Below are positions 40,613-48,343 of a stretch of 64,000 bases of DNA, piece by piece (position 1 is the first letter of the stretch; the number at the start of each line of letters is the position of its first letter). The translations under genes and the position numbers were made by a program. Source of the DNA: a virus. Below the pieces are notes generated by a model. The model worked only from the letters and a program-made list of their open reading frames with translations, was not told where the DNA came from and did no database searches. The stretch covers positions 28,967 to 92,966 of IMG/VR virus record IMGVR_UViG_3300047471_000729. One strand, 5' to 3'.

Positions 40613-41167
40613 ATGACACCTGGTCTAGTCGTTCTTACCAGCGGTGGTTTTGATAGTGCATTATTGTTACACATGGCAAAGCGGATGAACTATAATCCAA
40701 TCGCCCTATTGATTGATTATGGTCAGAAACACGTTCGGGAATTGGATGCTGCTGTTAAGTTGTGCGATGATCTCCAGGTTTCCTTTAAGCGGATGAAGGT
40801 TGATCTTGCTCAAGCAGTTGACTCTGGGTTGACTGGTACTTTGCAGGGTGGTAAGTATGAGGGACTGCATGAGATGCACGTCCCTGGACGCAACACTATC
40901 TTTGTTGGTCTAGCTCTGTCACTGGCAGAAGCTGTCGGTGCAACAAAGATTTGGTATGGAGCGAATTTTGAGGACCGGATAAATGAGTTTGCGGACTGCA
41001 AACAAGACTGGGTCCTCGAGATGAACAAGTCTCTAAAGATCGCGGGAAGCTACCCAGTGGAGTTGGAAGCCCCTTTGCTTGGGATGCGCAAGGACACTAT
41101 TGTGCGCATGGGTAAGCTGTACCACGATATTAAGGAAGAGGAGGTTCACAGTGGGTATGCCGTCTAA
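40613..41167 (+). CDS. queC-like: QueC-like PP-loop enzyme lacking the zinc cysteine cluster
   Basis: 184 residues versus about 220-230 for QueC. The PP-loop LTSGGFDSALLLHMA (S10-S15) and VPGRNTIFVGLALSLAEAVGA match 7-cyano-7-deazaguanine synthase, which turns CDG into preQ0 with ATP and ammonia. NFEDRINEFADCKQDWVLEMNKS and PLLGMRKDTIVRMG also align. The protein stops at EEEVHSGYAV, exactly where QueC continues with the C-x(n)-C-x2-C-x2-C zinc motif, and no cysteine-rich sequence lies in the other frames after it. Either it works without zinc or it performs a different reaction on CDG. Confidence 0.85.
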   Translation: MTPGLVVLTSGGFDSALLLHMAKRMNYNPIALLIDYGQKHVRELDAAVKLCDDLQVSFKRMKVDLAQAVDSGLTGTLQGGKYEGLHEMHVPGRNTIFVGLALSLAEAVGATKIWYGANFEDRINEFADCKQDWVLEMNKSLKIAGSYPVELEAPLLGMRKDTIVRMGKLYHDIKEEEVHSGYAV

Positions 41168-41978
41168 TAATGATAAGAAGATTCTTCACTGGAGATCCAC
41201 GGCAAACGGAGGTGATCCTTCTTCTCCTACACAACCGGATTTGCCTGATGGGTTTATCACTATAAGGGAGGCTGTTAGTCTTACAGGTTTTTCTAAAACA
41301 ACTATTCGTAAAACAAAAGTGACCCATCGACAAGAATGGCGTAGGATAGATGGGAGGGTATTTGTACGCAAAGACTTTATCTTGGAATATTGTGCGGTTA
41401 GAGCTAGGCTTAGGGCTAGACCTGAACCCAGGAGGCGGAAAAAGAAGTACCCTAATCGTGTACCTGCTCGTTTTTTACTGCCTCTTAAACCAGGTGAATG
41501 GTTTATTAGGACTGAAGTTGAGAGGAGAAAGGGAACAGAAGGTGTATACCTTCACTTTGTCTCTGGTGATGATCTTTCCGATCTGAATATCTACTCGTTT
41601 GATTGTATGTATAACGCGCTTAAAGCTGGTGGGTATTCTGAACTTAAAGGTTTACCAGAATGGACTGCAGTGACGGTTCCTAAGAATCGTAATATTCCGC
41701 AGTTAGAATTTGAACACAAGTATACAAAGAGGGAACAGGGTTTAGGTCATGTATGCCGAATTGGTACAACGGATGGTGCAGCTATTCCTTCCTGGATGAA
41801 GGCTCCTGGTTTGATGAAAGGTAAAATGGAGAGGGAATCGTTTGTAGGAAAGACTATTCTGCGAATTACGGCTACTCAAATGATCGAGATGGAGGGTTTT
41901 ACACCTGGAGAGTTTGTGGACGAACGTATAAAAGAAGAAGGAAAAGCTTACTGGGGTCCTCTTTGGGATTTAACTTGA
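41151..41978 (+). CDS. HTH-containing hypothetical protein
   Basis: 275 residues from the GTG six bases after AGGAGG (an ATG six bases later is possible). Overlaps the QueC-like gene. Residues ~35-80 (FITIREAVSLTGFSKTTIRK ... EWRRIDGRVFVRKDFILEYC) look like an excisionase/MerR-type winged helix-turn-helix. A basic linker (RPEPRRRKKKYPNR) precedes an unrecognised C-terminal domain (PSWMKAPGLMKGKMERESFVGKTILRI). May regulate the cluster or bind phage DNA. Confidence 0.62.
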   Translation: MGMPSNNDKKILHWRSTANGGDPSSPTQPDLPDGFITIREAVSLTGFSKTTIRKTKVTHRQEWRRIDGRVFVRKDFILEYCAVRARLRARPEPRRRKKKYPNRVPARFLLPLKPGEWFIRTEVERRKGTEGVYLHFVSGDDLSDLNIYSFDCMYNALKAGGYSELKGLPEWTAVTVPKNRNIPQLEFEHKYTKREQGLGHVCRIGTTDGAAIPSWMKAPGLMKGKMERESFVGKTILRITATQMIEMEGFTPGEFVDERIKEEGKAYWGPLWDLT

Positions 41979-41982
41979 GGGA

Positions 41983-42369
41983 ATGAAAATGGAAGAGCAG
42001 ATCGCACACACTATGCTGATGAATAAGCACTATAGCCCGATGGTTGTCAGGAAGACCTCAACATGGGGCTTCCCAGTGTTTGTTGCTTTGATCACCGATG
42101 ACGACTTGGCGGATCTGGATCAGGTTATTCTAAAGTTTATGCTGGATGCAAAGGCAGTCAACGGGTGGTCAGATAATATTCAAAAGATGCGCAACCTGGC
42201 GGGAGCAATGGTTGAGATGCTCAATAATAGGTATCCGAAGGTTGAAGGATCAGCTGTGATAATTTATTCAGACAAATGCTTCATCTCTAGTTTGCATGGC
42301 GATCTGATGACACATCTTAGTTGTAAAGTTGAACTTTTCGAGCTTCTCAATATGAGTACTGGAGTTTAG
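41983..42369 (+). CDS. Hypothetical protein
   Basis: 128 residues with ATG at 41983 or 41989. Mixed alpha/beta: GFPVFVALITDDDLADLDQVILKFMLDAKAV, MRNLAGAMVEMLNNRYP, GSAVIIYSDKCFISSLHG. Not recognised. Part of the FolE-to-DpdA run. Confidence 0.65.
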   Translation: MKMEEQIAHTMLMNKHYSPMVVRKTSTWGFPVFVALITDDDLADLDQVILKFMLDAKAVNGWSDNIQKMRNLAGAMVEMLNNRYPKVEGSAVIIYSDKCFISSLHGDLMTHLSCKVELFELLNMSTGV

Positions 42370-42371
42370 TT

Positions 42372-42521
42372 ATGTCTCGTCCACGTGGGTATAAACATAC
42401 TGAGGCTACCCGAAAGAAGCTTAGTGAAGGAACTAAATTACGTTATGAGGCTGGGATATTGATGGGGTTTCGTGCTAAACCGTTGTCTGAGGAGGCACAC
42501 GTTATGCTCAATTCCGTGTGA
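42372..42521 (+). CDS. NUMOD3-like DNA-binding peptide
   Basis: 49 residues, MSRPRGYKHTEATRKKLSEGTKLRYEAG. G-x-K-H-T-E-x-T-x-K-K-x-S-E is the NUMOD3 helix motif usually attached to GIY-YIG or HNH homing endonucleases. No nuclease domain is present, so it could be a relic of a homing element or a stand-alone minor binder. Its TGA overlaps the next gene's GTG (GTGTGA). Confidence 0.55.
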   Translation: MSRPRGYKHTEATRKKLSEGTKLRYEAGILMGFRAKPLSEEAHVMLNSV

Positions 42522-42970
42522 CAAAAGATGAGAAGTCATCTAAGGAATTAGCCATCTATGTCAACCATGCAGTGGATGGACACGTTTGCGCTGACTGTTC
42601 TATGTTTGATCCACCTGCCTCTTGCAATGCAGTGGCTGGTCCAATTAGTCCAGCGGGTCATTGCAGTTTCTGGACGGCCAAAGAAAACAATCTAAGAATA
42701 AGCAGTTTCCAAGGCTTACCCGTATTTATTGAGACATCTAAAGGTGAAAGACGTAGACAAGATTGGCCTATTATGCCAGCACACTATGGATTTATTACTA
42801 TGACTAACTCACCAGAAAAGAATGATGGATTAGACGTCTTTATTGGAGACAATAAAGCCTGTCGTCACTGTTGGATTATTGACCAAATCCATCCAGATAC
42901 AGAGGAGTTTGTCAATGACTTCCGAGATTCGTGGTCTTGTAACTTGCGAAATTCAAGAGATGCTCCATGA
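42518..42970 (+). CDS. Cysteine-motif plus pyrophosphatase-like protein
   Basis: 150 residues, GTG start overlapping the previous stop; no ribosome site at normal distance, so coupling is likely. N-terminal half: DGHVCADCSMFDPPASCNAVAGPISPAGHCSFW resembles the high-potential iron-sulfur-protein cluster motif (C-x2-C ... C ... C). C-terminal half: GRRRQDWPIMPAHYGFIT is replaced here by GERRRQDWPIMPAHYGFI, then EKNDGLDVFIGDN and CWIIDQIHPDTEEF, the pattern of phage-type inorganic pyrophosphatase-like domains. The domain stops early (NDFRDSW). Such fusions also occur as parts of phage head proteins. Role in the cluster unknown. Confidence 0.6.
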   Translation: MTKDEKSSKELAIYVNHAVDGHVCADCSMFDPPASCNAVAGPISPAGHCSFWTAKENNLRISSFQGLPVFIETSKGERRRQDWPIMPAHYGFITMTNSPEKNDGLDVFIGDNKACRHCWIIDQIHPDTEEFVNDFRDSWSCNLRNSRDAP

Positions 42971-43428
42971 CGATAGCGATATGGGCTCCCCATGCAGATG
43001 ACGAGATAATTGGTTGCTACCATGTACTTATGTCTAAAGAAAAGGTACAAGTATACTATGGGGGGATTGTTGAAGATGGCTGCAAGAGAGCCTCTAGACT
43101 ATTCGGTTTCGAATTTTACCATCTCAGCAATCTCGCTCGTCCTTGGGATGTCGTCTATGCTCCTGATCCTAATGTGGATATGCATCCGGAGCATCGCCGA
43201 TTAGGCCAGATGGCCCATCAAATGTTTAGGGCGGGCAAGATAAGGCGAGTAATTCACTATTGTACAACGATGCAGGCGCCGTATATATTTGAAGTACCAG
43301 ATCCCGAGGCAAAGCGGAATGCGTTGAATCAATGCTATCCTGAAAAGGGAGATTTATGGCGATACGAATGGAAATATGTATTATTTGAAGGATACTGGGA
43401 GGTATTAAGATTGGATCATAGAAAATGA
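42967..43428 (+). CDS. PIG-L (LmbE) family deacetylase
   Basis: 153 residues, ATG overlapping the previous stop. WAPHADDEIIGCYHVL carries the zinc/catalytic H-x-D-D motif, and DMHPEHRRLGQMAH the third histidine. The family removes acetyl groups from N-acetylglucosamine-type substrates. Short for the family (usually >200), but core elements are intact. It overlaps the following glycosyltransferase by 4 bases, which in turn overlaps DpdA: strong evidence for one pathway. Possible product: a glucosamine-like decoration. Confidence 0.85.
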   Translation: MTIAIWAPHADDEIIGCYHVLMSKEKVQVYYGGIVEDGCKRASRLFGFEFYHLSNLARPWDVVYAPDPNVDMHPEHRRLGQMAHQMFRAGKIRRVIHYCTTMQAPYIFEVPDPEAKRNALNQCYPEKGDLWRYEWKYVLFEGYWEVLRLDHRK

Positions 43429-44372
43429 GACTGATAGTTGTACCCCAATATCCTGCGCAGCTACGATATCAATCCTGGTGGTTGACACGACTTGAAGATT
43501 ACTATCTGTACTTTGATAAGGTACTTATCCTCCACCCACCGCAGTTTACCAATCAAGCTCATTTAAGTGGTGAATTTGCCCCGGCAATGGCGGCAATTGA
43601 TTATGAGGTTAGACAGATCAGTTTGTATAATCAGTTAGTAATTGATGAAGAGGATGATATATTACTTCTTTGTGATATTAGCTTTCCTGGACTATTCTCA
43701 TCTGTTTTATTTCATAAGCGTCCTAAGAAATGCTTTGCCATTTGCCACGCAACATCGCTTAATAGGTATGATTACTTTGCTGCGGTGCGTCCCGGGAAGT
43801 GGAGAGTGGAAACAGGGACTAGCAAGATATTTGATAAGATTTTTGTGGCAAGTGAGTATCATAAGGAGCGGTTAGGCTGGAAGAACACGGTGGTGATCAA
43901 GTTTCCGTTACCAAAGATTGATGAATTAGTGGAAAAGCGGTTGAGTAAGGAGCAACAACATCACCATAGTAGATCGTTTATTAGTGTGGCCCGGAAAGGG
44001 GTGCAAAAGATTGATTTAGAATTGGAGAGGTTTTTTGAATGGAGTGAGAGGACTAGTATACACAGGTTTTATCAAACTAAAGGTAAGACTTGGACTGATT
44101 ACTATGGATTTGTTGAGGCTGGGCGGTTTATGATTATTACTTCCCGCGAAGAGACTTATGGCTATCAAGTCATAGACGCGTTATCAGTAGGCACTATTCC
44201 ACTTGCTCCAAGAGCATTGTCCTACCCTGAATTGTTACCAGATGAAAATTTATACGAACCCGGAAGGGCTACTGATCTGATAGATACGTATAAAAGGTAT
44301 GGAGATAAGCCCGCGCCTCCTTTGTGGGAAGACAAGTTCTTTGAGTTCACAGCAACTGAGATGAAAAGATGA
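43425..44372 (+). CDS. GT-B-type glycosyltransferase
   Basis: 315 residues. The C-terminal Rossmann half shows FISVARKGVQKIDLELERFFEW, YYGFVEAGRFMIITSREETYGYQVIDALSVGTIPLAPRALSYPELL, the E-x7-E donor-binding region of GT-B/GT4-like enzymes. The N-terminal half (DDILLLCDISFPGL, KCFAICHATSLNRYDYF) is the acceptor-binding lobe. Flanked by a PIG-L deacetylase and DpdA with 4-base overlaps, so the acceptor is likely a DNA base or its precursor. Acceptor and sugar are inference. Confidence 0.8.
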   Translation: MRLIVVPQYPAQLRYQSWWLTRLEDYYLYFDKVLILHPPQFTNQAHLSGEFAPAMAAIDYEVRQISLYNQLVIDEEDDILLLCDISFPGLFSSVLFHKRPKKCFAICHATSLNRYDYFAAVRPGKWRVETGTSKIFDKIFVASEYHKERLGWKNTVVIKFPLPKIDELVEKRLSKEQQHHHSRSFISVARKGVQKIDLELERFFEWSERTSIHRFYQTKGKTWTDYYGFVEAGRFMIITSREETYGYQVIDALSVGTIPLAPRALSYPELLPDENLYEPGRATDLIDTYKRYGDKPAPPLWEDKFFEFTATEMKR

Positions 44373-45457
44373 AAAACTATGTGGTAATGTTGGATAGCGG
44401 TGCCTGGACTGCCCATACCAAGGGTATGACGATTAACTTGGATAAGTATGCAGAATTTGTTCATCAGAATAAACATCTGTTTGGTGGTGGTGTGTTCAAT
44501 TTGGACTTCATAGATCCACCGGTCTCTGCTGCATACCAGACTGAATCAGCTGAAAAGAGCTATAAGAACTGGATTGAGCTGCGCAAGCTTGGGATTGATA
44601 CCATACCTGTTCACCATATTGGCGATGATGACGAGTCATACCTAAAGAAGTATTTAGAGCAGACTGATTATATTGGAATTGGTGCAATTGCCAAACTAAA
44701 CGCTGAAGCTCGAATTTACGGACTTGATTATATCTGGAAAGAATATCTGTCAAATAAGGATGGTACGCCCAGGTATAGATGTCATGGTCTTGGTTTGACT
44801 GATATCAAGATCACGCTGCGCTATCCTTGGTTCTCTGTGGATAGTACTCGTGCGATTATGCTGGCTGCACATGGTGGTATCTTGCTGCCTAAACTTGATG
44901 GTGACAAGTTCTCCTACAGAGAGATATACCAGGTTGCGGTGAGTAATCAAGGTCGTAGTCATTATCGGGGTAAGGGTGATAGTTTTTATGGCATGTCAAA
45001 GCTCATCCAGGGTCAGATAAAGCACTATTGTACTTCGTTAGGTTATGAGTTGGATGATTCTATTGCGGGACGTACACTTAATCCCCTGATGAAGAGTCGA
45101 AAGAAGGTAGATGGTAAGTGGACGTCAGATTTTGCTTCACGTCAATTGGGGTTCCCTGAAGAAGCTGCGCTTGCTGATGCTCCTTTAGTAAGTAACAATG
45201 TAGATGAGAAGAACTTGTCGGCAAGCTGGGTTCCCAGGTTTATCTTTAATCTATATGTGTCGGATCAGTTTATCAAGTATTGGCGCACACAAGGTAAAAC
45301 GATCAGGATCTATAATGTAGTTGGTGGAGGCAATGTGTTCGACACGTTTGTTGTTGGATCACAGAGTGTCCCAGCTAATAGATGCTTGGTCAGTTATGCT
45401 AGGCTTTCCGGTTCCTTTCTTGATCGGTTAAAAGAGGTTGTCAATGGACATCACTAG
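44369..45457 (+). CDS. dpdA: DNA guanine transglycosylase DpdA
   Basis: 362 residues, ATG overlapping the glycosyltransferase stop. TGT-fold with VVMLDSGAWTAHTKG (D9 substrate aspartate), NLDFI, TIPVHHIGDDDESYLKKYLEQTDYIGIGAIA, and GLGLTDIKITLRYPWFSVDSTR, whose D158 matches the nucleophile. These blocks match phage DpdA proteins that replace guanine in DNA by 7-deazaguanine derivatives. It has the C-terminal helical domain typical of DpdA rather than the zinc site of tRNA TGT. It places the modification after DNA synthesis, protecting phage DNA from restriction enzymes. Confidence 0.9.
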   Translation: MKNYVVMLDSGAWTAHTKGMTINLDKYAEFVHQNKHLFGGGVFNLDFIDPPVSAAYQTESAEKSYKNWIELRKLGIDTIPVHHIGDDDESYLKKYLEQTDYIGIGAIAKLNAEARIYGLDYIWKEYLSNKDGTPRYRCHGLGLTDIKITLRYPWFSVDSTRAIMLAAHGGILLPKLDGDKFSYREIYQVAVSNQGRSHYRGKGDSFYGMSKLIQGQIKHYCTSLGYELDDSIAGRTLNPLMKSRKKVDGKWTSDFASRQLGFPEEAALADAPLVSNNVDEKNLSASWVPRFIFNLYVSDQFIKYWRTQGKTIRIYNVVGGGNVFDTFVVGSQSVPANRCLVSYARLSGSFLDRLKEVVNGHH

Positions 45458-46460
45458 AGAAGCATTAACAAAGGCAATTGGTTTAGTTGTACCAGGTATT
45501 GCGAGGAAGGAAGTCTTTGATCAGGCTAATAAACTAGCCTTTGATCAAGGTAATCTGATATCTTACAATGATCAAGTTTCGATCTTTCACCCGCTTGAAG
45601 GAAGCGAAGAACTTTCCGGTGCTCTTGATGGTCGTCGCTTGTACGACCTTCTGAACAAGACTGATTCTAGTAATGTTAAGATGATCCAAAAGGGTAACAA
45701 TATTGAAGTAAGTGTTGGAAGGACCACGGTCAGTCTAATCACAGCACCGGTGGCTTTACCCTTTGCTGAGATCGACTGGACTGGTGAGGATCAGATTTTA
45801 CCGAATGATTTTAAGAAGGGGCTAAAGTTGGTTGCTAGTACCTGTGCGCGCGACATGAGTAGGCCCGTTTTGACCTGCGTTTATATGGCGGGTGAGTATC
45901 TGACTGGGTCAGATGGGTATCGCGTAGCCCAGTTTAGGATTGAAGGGGCGGATCTTCCATCTATTCTGTTACCCGTTACTGCTGCTGAATTGTTAGAGGA
46001 TGAGGATTACGTTATCAAGACTGTTGCCGTTGGAGAGAAAGGTGAGTGGGTTAGGTTTGCTACAGAAGACAATACTGTGATTTGTGCGCGTACGTCATCT
46101 GGTACTTACCCGGATCTCTCTGCCACATTGTCTACAGAGGGAGAGGATATTACTCTACCAAAGAGGTTAACCGAAACACTGGAGCGCGCGCAGATCTTTT
46201 CCAAGCGGGATCACAGGATTGACGAAGAGGTTAGAATCACTTTAAGTGGGACTCAAATTGTTGTTGGGGCTAGTTGTGATGGTGGAACGTTTAAGGAGAT
46301 TGTGAGGGCAAGTCAAGAAGTCAGTGGTGAGTTTATGTTTAATATACATCCTGAGTTCTTGTCGAGAGCTTTAACCGAAGAGAATGCAAACTGTGTCCTA
46401 AATACTTCGAAGATTAAGTTTACCGGACCGCAATGGGAACATGTGGTAGCACTTCGATGA
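45444..46460 (+). CDS. DNA polymerase sliding clamp, beta-like
   Basis: 338 residues from the ATG behind AGAGG. Three-domain DnaN-like architecture. Residues ~135-160 read KLVASTCARDMSRPVLTCVYMAGEYLTGSDGYRVAQFRI (beta-clamp core; TDGYR-like). The third domain has KRDHRIDEEVRITLSGTQIVVGAS and GEFMFNIHPEFLSRAL. Ends HVVALR like bacterial clamps (VVMPMR). Acts as processivity factor for the separate polymerase at 48321 and is loaded by the protein at 49697. Confidence 0.87.
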   Translation: MDITREALTKAIGLVVPGIARKEVFDQANKLAFDQGNLISYNDQVSIFHPLEGSEELSGALDGRRLYDLLNKTDSSNVKMIQKGNNIEVSVGRTTVSLITAPVALPFAEIDWTGEDQILPNDFKKGLKLVASTCARDMSRPVLTCVYMAGEYLTGSDGYRVAQFRIEGADLPSILLPVTAAELLEDEDYVIKTVAVGEKGEWVRFATEDNTVICARTSSGTYPDLSATLSTEGEDITLPKRLTETLERAQIFSKRDHRIDEEVRITLSGTQIVVGASCDGGTFKEIVRASQEVSGEFMFNIHPEFLSRALTEENANCVLNTSKIKFTGPQWEHVVALR

Positions 46461-46645
46461 AGAAAGCTCAAGGTAATGATTTAGTTGAGGTCTCCGGCGA
46501 AGTTCGCAGTGAAACGGAGAAAGCCTATAGGTTTTATGACGGGAAAGAATACGTTTGGCTGCCTAAATCTCTGTGTGAGTGGGATAAAGGTGCTAAGGAA
46601 ATGACAATGCCCGAATGGCTTGCGCAGGACAAAGGACTCATCTAA
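46457..46645 (+). CDS. Small hypothetical protein
   Basis: 62 residues, ATG overlapping the clamp stop (ATGA). Beta-rich: DLVEVSGEVRSETEKAYRFYDGKEYVWLPKSLCEW, a small SH3-like pattern seen in phage accessory proteins. Not recognised. Confidence 0.6.
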   Translation: MKKAQGNDLVEVSGEVRSETEKAYRFYDGKEYVWLPKSLCEWDKGAKEMTMPEWLAQDKGLI

Positions 46646-46905
46646 TGCGTATACACATCTATGAAGAAGAACTAGGTGAAGGTGTCGAACTTATCCGCAA
46701 GGATAACGTTAATGGTAACGAGACTTTTTATGGTCTTCGTATATGGCTTAAATCACCAAAAGAGATACTTGAGCATTCTACACCAGAAGATGACGATCGT
46801 AATGCCGTAACTTTTTGGTGCCGCTCAAAGGATGACCTGTTTGGGATGCTGGTTTCCATGTCAGATGCACTTGGTTGTTCGAGAATCACAAGGCTCGACG
46901 GGTGA
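46645..46905 (+). CDS. Small hypothetical protein
   Basis: 86 residues, start overlapping the previous stop as TAATG. Strand-rich with RIHIYEEELGEGVELIRKDNV and a C-terminal helix DDLFGMLVSMSDAL. Not recognised; lies between clamp and polymerase genes. Confidence 0.62.
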   Translation: MRIHIYEEELGEGVELIRKDNVNGNETFYGLRIWLKSPKEILEHSTPEDDDRNAVTFWCRSKDDLFGMLVSMSDALGCSRITRLDG

Positions 46906-46908
46906 TAA

Positions 46909-48144
46909 ATGCCAATACCGAGGTTATTCGGGGATAATGAACCTCCAGCTAAAGGTGGGCTGGGTAAACCTCTGTCATGTGTATCTTGTGGTCTGTATAA
47001 TGGACCAATCAACCCAAAGATGCCTCCCTTCGGGGATTTCAAGAAACAGATTATGGTTATTGGTGAAGGACCCGGTGAACAAGAGGATCGAAAAGGTAGA
47101 CCATTCCAGGGACCAACCGGTAATGCTATCAAAGAAGCATTGAGTGATCTTGGTATTGATCTATTTCGTGATTGTATAAATTTGAATGCAGTTAATTGTC
47201 GACCACCTAGTAATAGAGCACCATCTGTCCACGAGATTGCGTGTTGTAGAGCGCGGATAGTGTCCCCCGCTATAGCTGCGCATAGTCCTCGATTAATGCT
47301 GCTACTGGGCGGGAGCGCCGTTACTAGTGTCCTTGGAAGTGTGCTACCGGAAGCGCAGGACTCGAGCATTGGAAAGTGGCGTGGTTTTCACATCCCTCTA
47401 CCGGAATTAGGTGCCTGGATTTGCCCAACGTATCATCCCAGTTATGTTTCCAGGTCCAGTGATAGGCCTGAAGTAGAGACAGTTTGGAAGAATGATTTGA
47501 AACAAGCTATTGACTTGCTAAATGTATCTGTACCCAGAGTAGAGATTTTACGTAATAGGATTGTTCTTCTTCATGGTGAAGAAGAGATTCTTAGAGCATT
47601 GAATAGGGTAAAAGTACGAAAAGGTCTGTTCTCATTTGATTATGAGACTGTAGGATTAAGTGCAAAGTTACACAGTATAGTTTGTGCGTCTTTTTGTCAG
47701 TCACCTGAGCGTGCGTATGCGTTTATGTTTACTGATGCTTCCGAGGCTGTTCGTCAAGCTTGGCGGGATATTCTAGTAAACGAAGATATTGGTAAGATCT
47801 CACATAATCTATCATTTGAATATGAGTGGAGCCGCTTCCATTTTGATATTGATGAGATAAATTGGGCTTGGGATAGTATGCTTGCAGCACATGTTATTGA
47901 TAATCGTACGGGTATTTGTGGGTTAAAGTTTCAATCTTTTATCAATTTTGGTGTTGTAGGGTATGAGAATTTAATCGATCCCTATTTAAAGTCTGTAACA
48001 CCGCGAGATCCCACTGCGCCAAACCGTATACTAGAGTTTATAGAGAGGCATGGTGAAGATGAATGCCTAATCTATTGCGGGATTGACTCCCTTCTCGCCT
48101 ATAGGTTAACCATGAAGCAAATGAAAGAGATTGAAGATGGCTGA
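46909..48144 (+). CDS. Uracil-DNA glycosylase-like domain fused to 3'-5' exonuclease
   Basis: 411 residues. Residues 1-200 match family 4/5-type uracil-DNA glycosylases: SCVSCGLY near the N-terminus, IMVIGEGPGEQEDRKGRPFQGPTG (motif 1), CINLNAVNCRPPSNRAP and CPTYHPSYV (His motif). Residues ~225-405 match a DnaQ/PolI-type proofreading exonuclease: FSFDYETVGL (Exo I), ISHNLSFEYEW (Exo II), YCGIDSLLAYRL (Exo III). The matching polymerase domain is in a separate gene at 48321. The enzyme may combine uracil or modified-base surveillance with proofreading. Confidence 0.85.
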   Translation: MPIPRLFGDNEPPAKGGLGKPLSCVSCGLYNGPINPKMPPFGDFKKQIMVIGEGPGEQEDRKGRPFQGPTGNAIKEALSDLGIDLFRDCINLNAVNCRPPSNRAPSVHEIACCRARIVSPAIAAHSPRLMLLLGGSAVTSVLGSVLPEAQDSSIGKWRGFHIPLPELGAWICPTYHPSYVSRSSDRPEVETVWKNDLKQAIDLLNVSVPRVEILRNRIVLLHGEEEILRALNRVKVRKGLFSFDYETVGLSAKLHSIVCASFCQSPERAYAFMFTDASEAVRQAWRDILVNEDIGKISHNLSFEYEWSRFHFDIDEINWAWDSMLAAHVIDNRTGICGLKFQSFINFGVVGYENLIDPYLKSVTPRDPTAPNRILEFIERHGEDECLIYCGIDSLLAYRLTMKQMKEIEDG

Positions 48145-48343
48145 TGTTCACTTTGATTTTGGTATTTGGAATCAAAAGGCAGGTTGGATAGGAAAGTGCC
48201 CTAAACATGGTCCTCAGCAGAGTGGTCTTTCTATTTCCCTCCCACCCCTAATTAGAAATTATTGTGGTGAATGTTTAATTGAATTGTTAGATCAGTTTTG
48301 TCATCCTCTGGAGTACGTCAATGAAAATGATGGAAGCCTATAA
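48137..48343 (+). CDS. Small cysteine-containing protein
   Basis: 68 residues, overlapping both the exonuclease and polymerase genes. IGKCPKHGPQQSG ... NYCGECLIELLD gives a C-x2-H and C-x2-C pair compatible with a zinc ribbon. Not recognised. It separates the exonuclease and polymerase modules. Confidence 0.6.
   Translation: MADVHFDFGIWNQKAGWIGKCPKHGPQQSGLSISLPPLIRNYCGECLIELLDQFCHPLEYVNENDGSL

Noticed and set aside
41079-41240. Frameshift restoring a QueC cysteine motif
   Set aside because: No cluster of cysteine codons appears in any forward frame after 41150, and the next gene's ribosome site and start overlap the end, so truncation appears real.
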